A stretch of 64,000 nt of DNA from positions 30,060 through 94,059 of the forward strand of contig NZ_NKTY01000012.1 of assembly GCF_003207825.1 (NCBI RefSeq), given 5' to 3'. Made by a program: the position numbers and the translations under genes. Source of the stretch: Komagataeibacter saccharivorans. GTDB taxonomy: Bacteria > Pseudomonadota > Alphaproteobacteria > Acetobacterales > Acetobacteraceae. Position 1 is the stretch's first letter; each line of letters begins with the position of its first letter. The notes beneath the pieces were generated by a model, which searched no databases, had not been told where the DNA came from, and was given only the letters and a program-made list of their open reading frames with translations. Positions 62,995 to 64,000 of this stretch are shown piece by piece.

Positions 62995-63914
62995 TCAGGC
63001 TGCTGTGGGGGAATTTGTGGGGACCCCTGCAAAAATCTGCTCCGCCTGGAACTGGACCCGCTCCTGTTCCTCGACAGTCAGGAAGCCCAGATAATTCTGT
63101 TCGGTCACCTTCACGGAACTGTGTCCAAGGTGTCGGGACAGGCGGTAGATATTCCCTCCCGCTTTCAGCCACCGCACAGTAAAGGCATGCCGCAGGTCAT
63201 GCCCCCCGAAGCGCCGGAACAGCGGATTGTCACGCAGGATGCGTCGCATGATCTGGGCATGGTTGGATGAAAAATTGGCGAACGGCTTGCCAGTGGTGCC
63301 GCTGGTGTAGAGAAATCCGGATGCGGCCCCGTCTTCCAGTGCTCTGGTGGCATTTCCCCTGACGTGTGCCAGTTGATGGTGTGCGGCCTGCTGGTCTTGG
63401 TTTTGGTCAGCAGGATCTGGTGGCTTCGGCTGTCCACCTGCCATCGCTCCAGCATCACGGCTTCATTCATGCGCATGCCTGTCTCGGCCAGGATGGTCAG
63501 GATGCCTGCAATCCCCGGTGGCGCCGCGTCGATCGCGGTCTGGATTTCCTTGCGGGTGGGCGGACGCTTTGGTTCACGGCGTTCGCGAATGATCGTGCGG
63601 TCAAAGGCCTGCACCGGATTATCTGTCCGCCAGCCGATCGAACAGCAGAAACTGAGCAGTCGGGACAGGGCGGTCAGATCGCGCTGGATGGAGGCGTTGG
63701 AGATGGCTTTCCCCTTCCCTTTTCCTTGCGCTTTTATTGACCCGTTGCGTTTACGGTCGCTGATCCAGTCAGCAATATCCCGGGTGGTGATGGAAGCGAC
63801 CAGCAGAGAACCGAAATGCTCGTCGAAGCGGCGGATGCTGGACAGGTAGCGCGTGCGGACTGATTCTTTCACGCCATCTAGCCCCTCGGTTGACCAGCGT
63901 ACTACGGCGTGTCG
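62995..63914 (-). pseudogene. Tyrosine recombinase (phage/island integrase), frameshifted and 5'-truncated
   Basis: One integrase is spread over two frames. Frame A (start side, to about 63370) holds the core-binding domain (SSIRRFDEHFGSLLVASITT) and the first catalytic arginine in ETGMRMNEAVMLERW. Frame B (about 63370 to 62995) continues with GFLYTSGTTGKPF, the HDLRHAF box, LGHSS and the nucleophile tyrosine in VTEQNYLG. The switch lies near 63368-63378 and is explained by one lost base. At the 5' side the frame is open with no proper start up to the stop of the transposase, so the IS appears to have cut off the N-terminus. Likely inactive, unless sequencing error explains the shift. Confidence 0.82.
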
Positions 63915-64000
63915 TCAGTTAAGCAGGATGATGATTGAGGCGAACTGCACGGCTGCGAGGAAGGTCGATTTCAGTTTATCGTAGCGGGTTGCGATAGCGC
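63915..64000 (-). mobile_element. IS5-like transposase C-terminus, running off the window
   Basis: The last 27 residues of a transposase, ending IATRYDKLKSTFLAAVQFAS and then a hydrophobic IIILLN before TGA at 63915-63917. This tail is typical of IS5-family (IS1031/IS427-like) DDE transposases common in acetic acid bacteria. The IS end should lie within about 40 bases past the stop, in the segment ending near CTAGATGG on the minus strand, which abuts the integrase. The rest of the element is outside the window. Confidence 0.75.

Noticed and set aside
62750..63172. Minus-strand frame across tRNA-Ser and the end of the integrase
   Set aside because: It reads through a tRNA and a hairpin; part of it is a wrong frame of the integrase.
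1..64000. CRISPR arrays, rRNA genes, prophage structural genes, secondary-metabolite clusters
   Set aside because: No regularly spaced direct repeats, rRNA segments, phage head or tail proteins, or NRPS/PKS domains were seen. The only mobile genes are the integrase remnant and the IS end.

Overview
The window is ordinary, gene-dense, GC-rich chromosome of an alphaproteobacterium, most likely an acetic acid bacterium (Acetobacteraceae, Komagataeibacter/Gluconacetobacter type). That placement is inferred from gene content and order: lysC-nitronate monooxygenase-rodZ-ispG-hisS-prfA, a DUF4167 gene beside prmC, bolA/dnaJ/cobS/cobT, recG facing sdhE-mfd, galU with a phosphohexomutase, and a Fur without CxxC pairs. 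No phylogenetic computation was possible. Many neighbours overlap by ATGA or TAATG/TGATG, which marks tight operons.

Left part (1-16.7 kb): the 3' end of bioA, a small winged-helix protein, then a long minus-strand block running lysC, nitronate monooxygenase, rodZ, ispG, hisS, prfA, prmC and a DUF4167 protein. A plus-strand gene for a secreted protein is wedged between prfA and prmC. Next come ubiG, a Tat-exported lactonase-like beta-propeller, DUF2147, DUF1178, grxC, comF, a methyltransferase that diverges from comF, moaA and a DUF3553 protein.

Middle part (16.7-45 kb): galU-phosphohexomutase (UDP-glucose supply), tRNA-Leu(GAG), lipB, a LolA-like lipoprotein with bolA, dnaJ-cobS-cobT (aerobic cobaltochelatase), a PLP decarboxylase, an SBF-like transporter, a secreted protein with internal repeats, mfd-sdhE facing recG, a TetR regulator, a two-domain cold-shock protein with a hairpin in its leader, smpB-dapA, pheA-kdsB, a membrane-anchored cytochrome c with hisN, serA, a small membrane protein and a MATE exporter.

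Right part (45-64 kb): a type I DNA-methylation pair, hsdS and hsdM, split by an AI-2E family permease and lacking hsdR; mtnK; the iron pair bfr and fur with a candidate Fur box; pgm; a tiny 33-residue gene with a perfect ribosome binding site; a 48-residue lipoprotein; a fused dihydroxyacetone kinase with an unusual histidine-rich aquaporin; ruvX; gatCAB; tRNA-Ser(GCT); and, beside that tRNA, a tyrosine integrase that is frameshifted and cut at its 5' end by an IS5-like element running off the window. That edge is probably the start of a decayed mobile region.

Most of the window is housekeeping. The observations most worth a second look are the hsdS/permease/hsdM arrangement, the aquaporin with altered NPA boxes, the 33-residue gene, the cold-shock leader hairpin, the repeat-containing secreted protein and the broken integrase. 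I found no CRISPR array, no biosynthetic cluster and no system I could call new with confidence.
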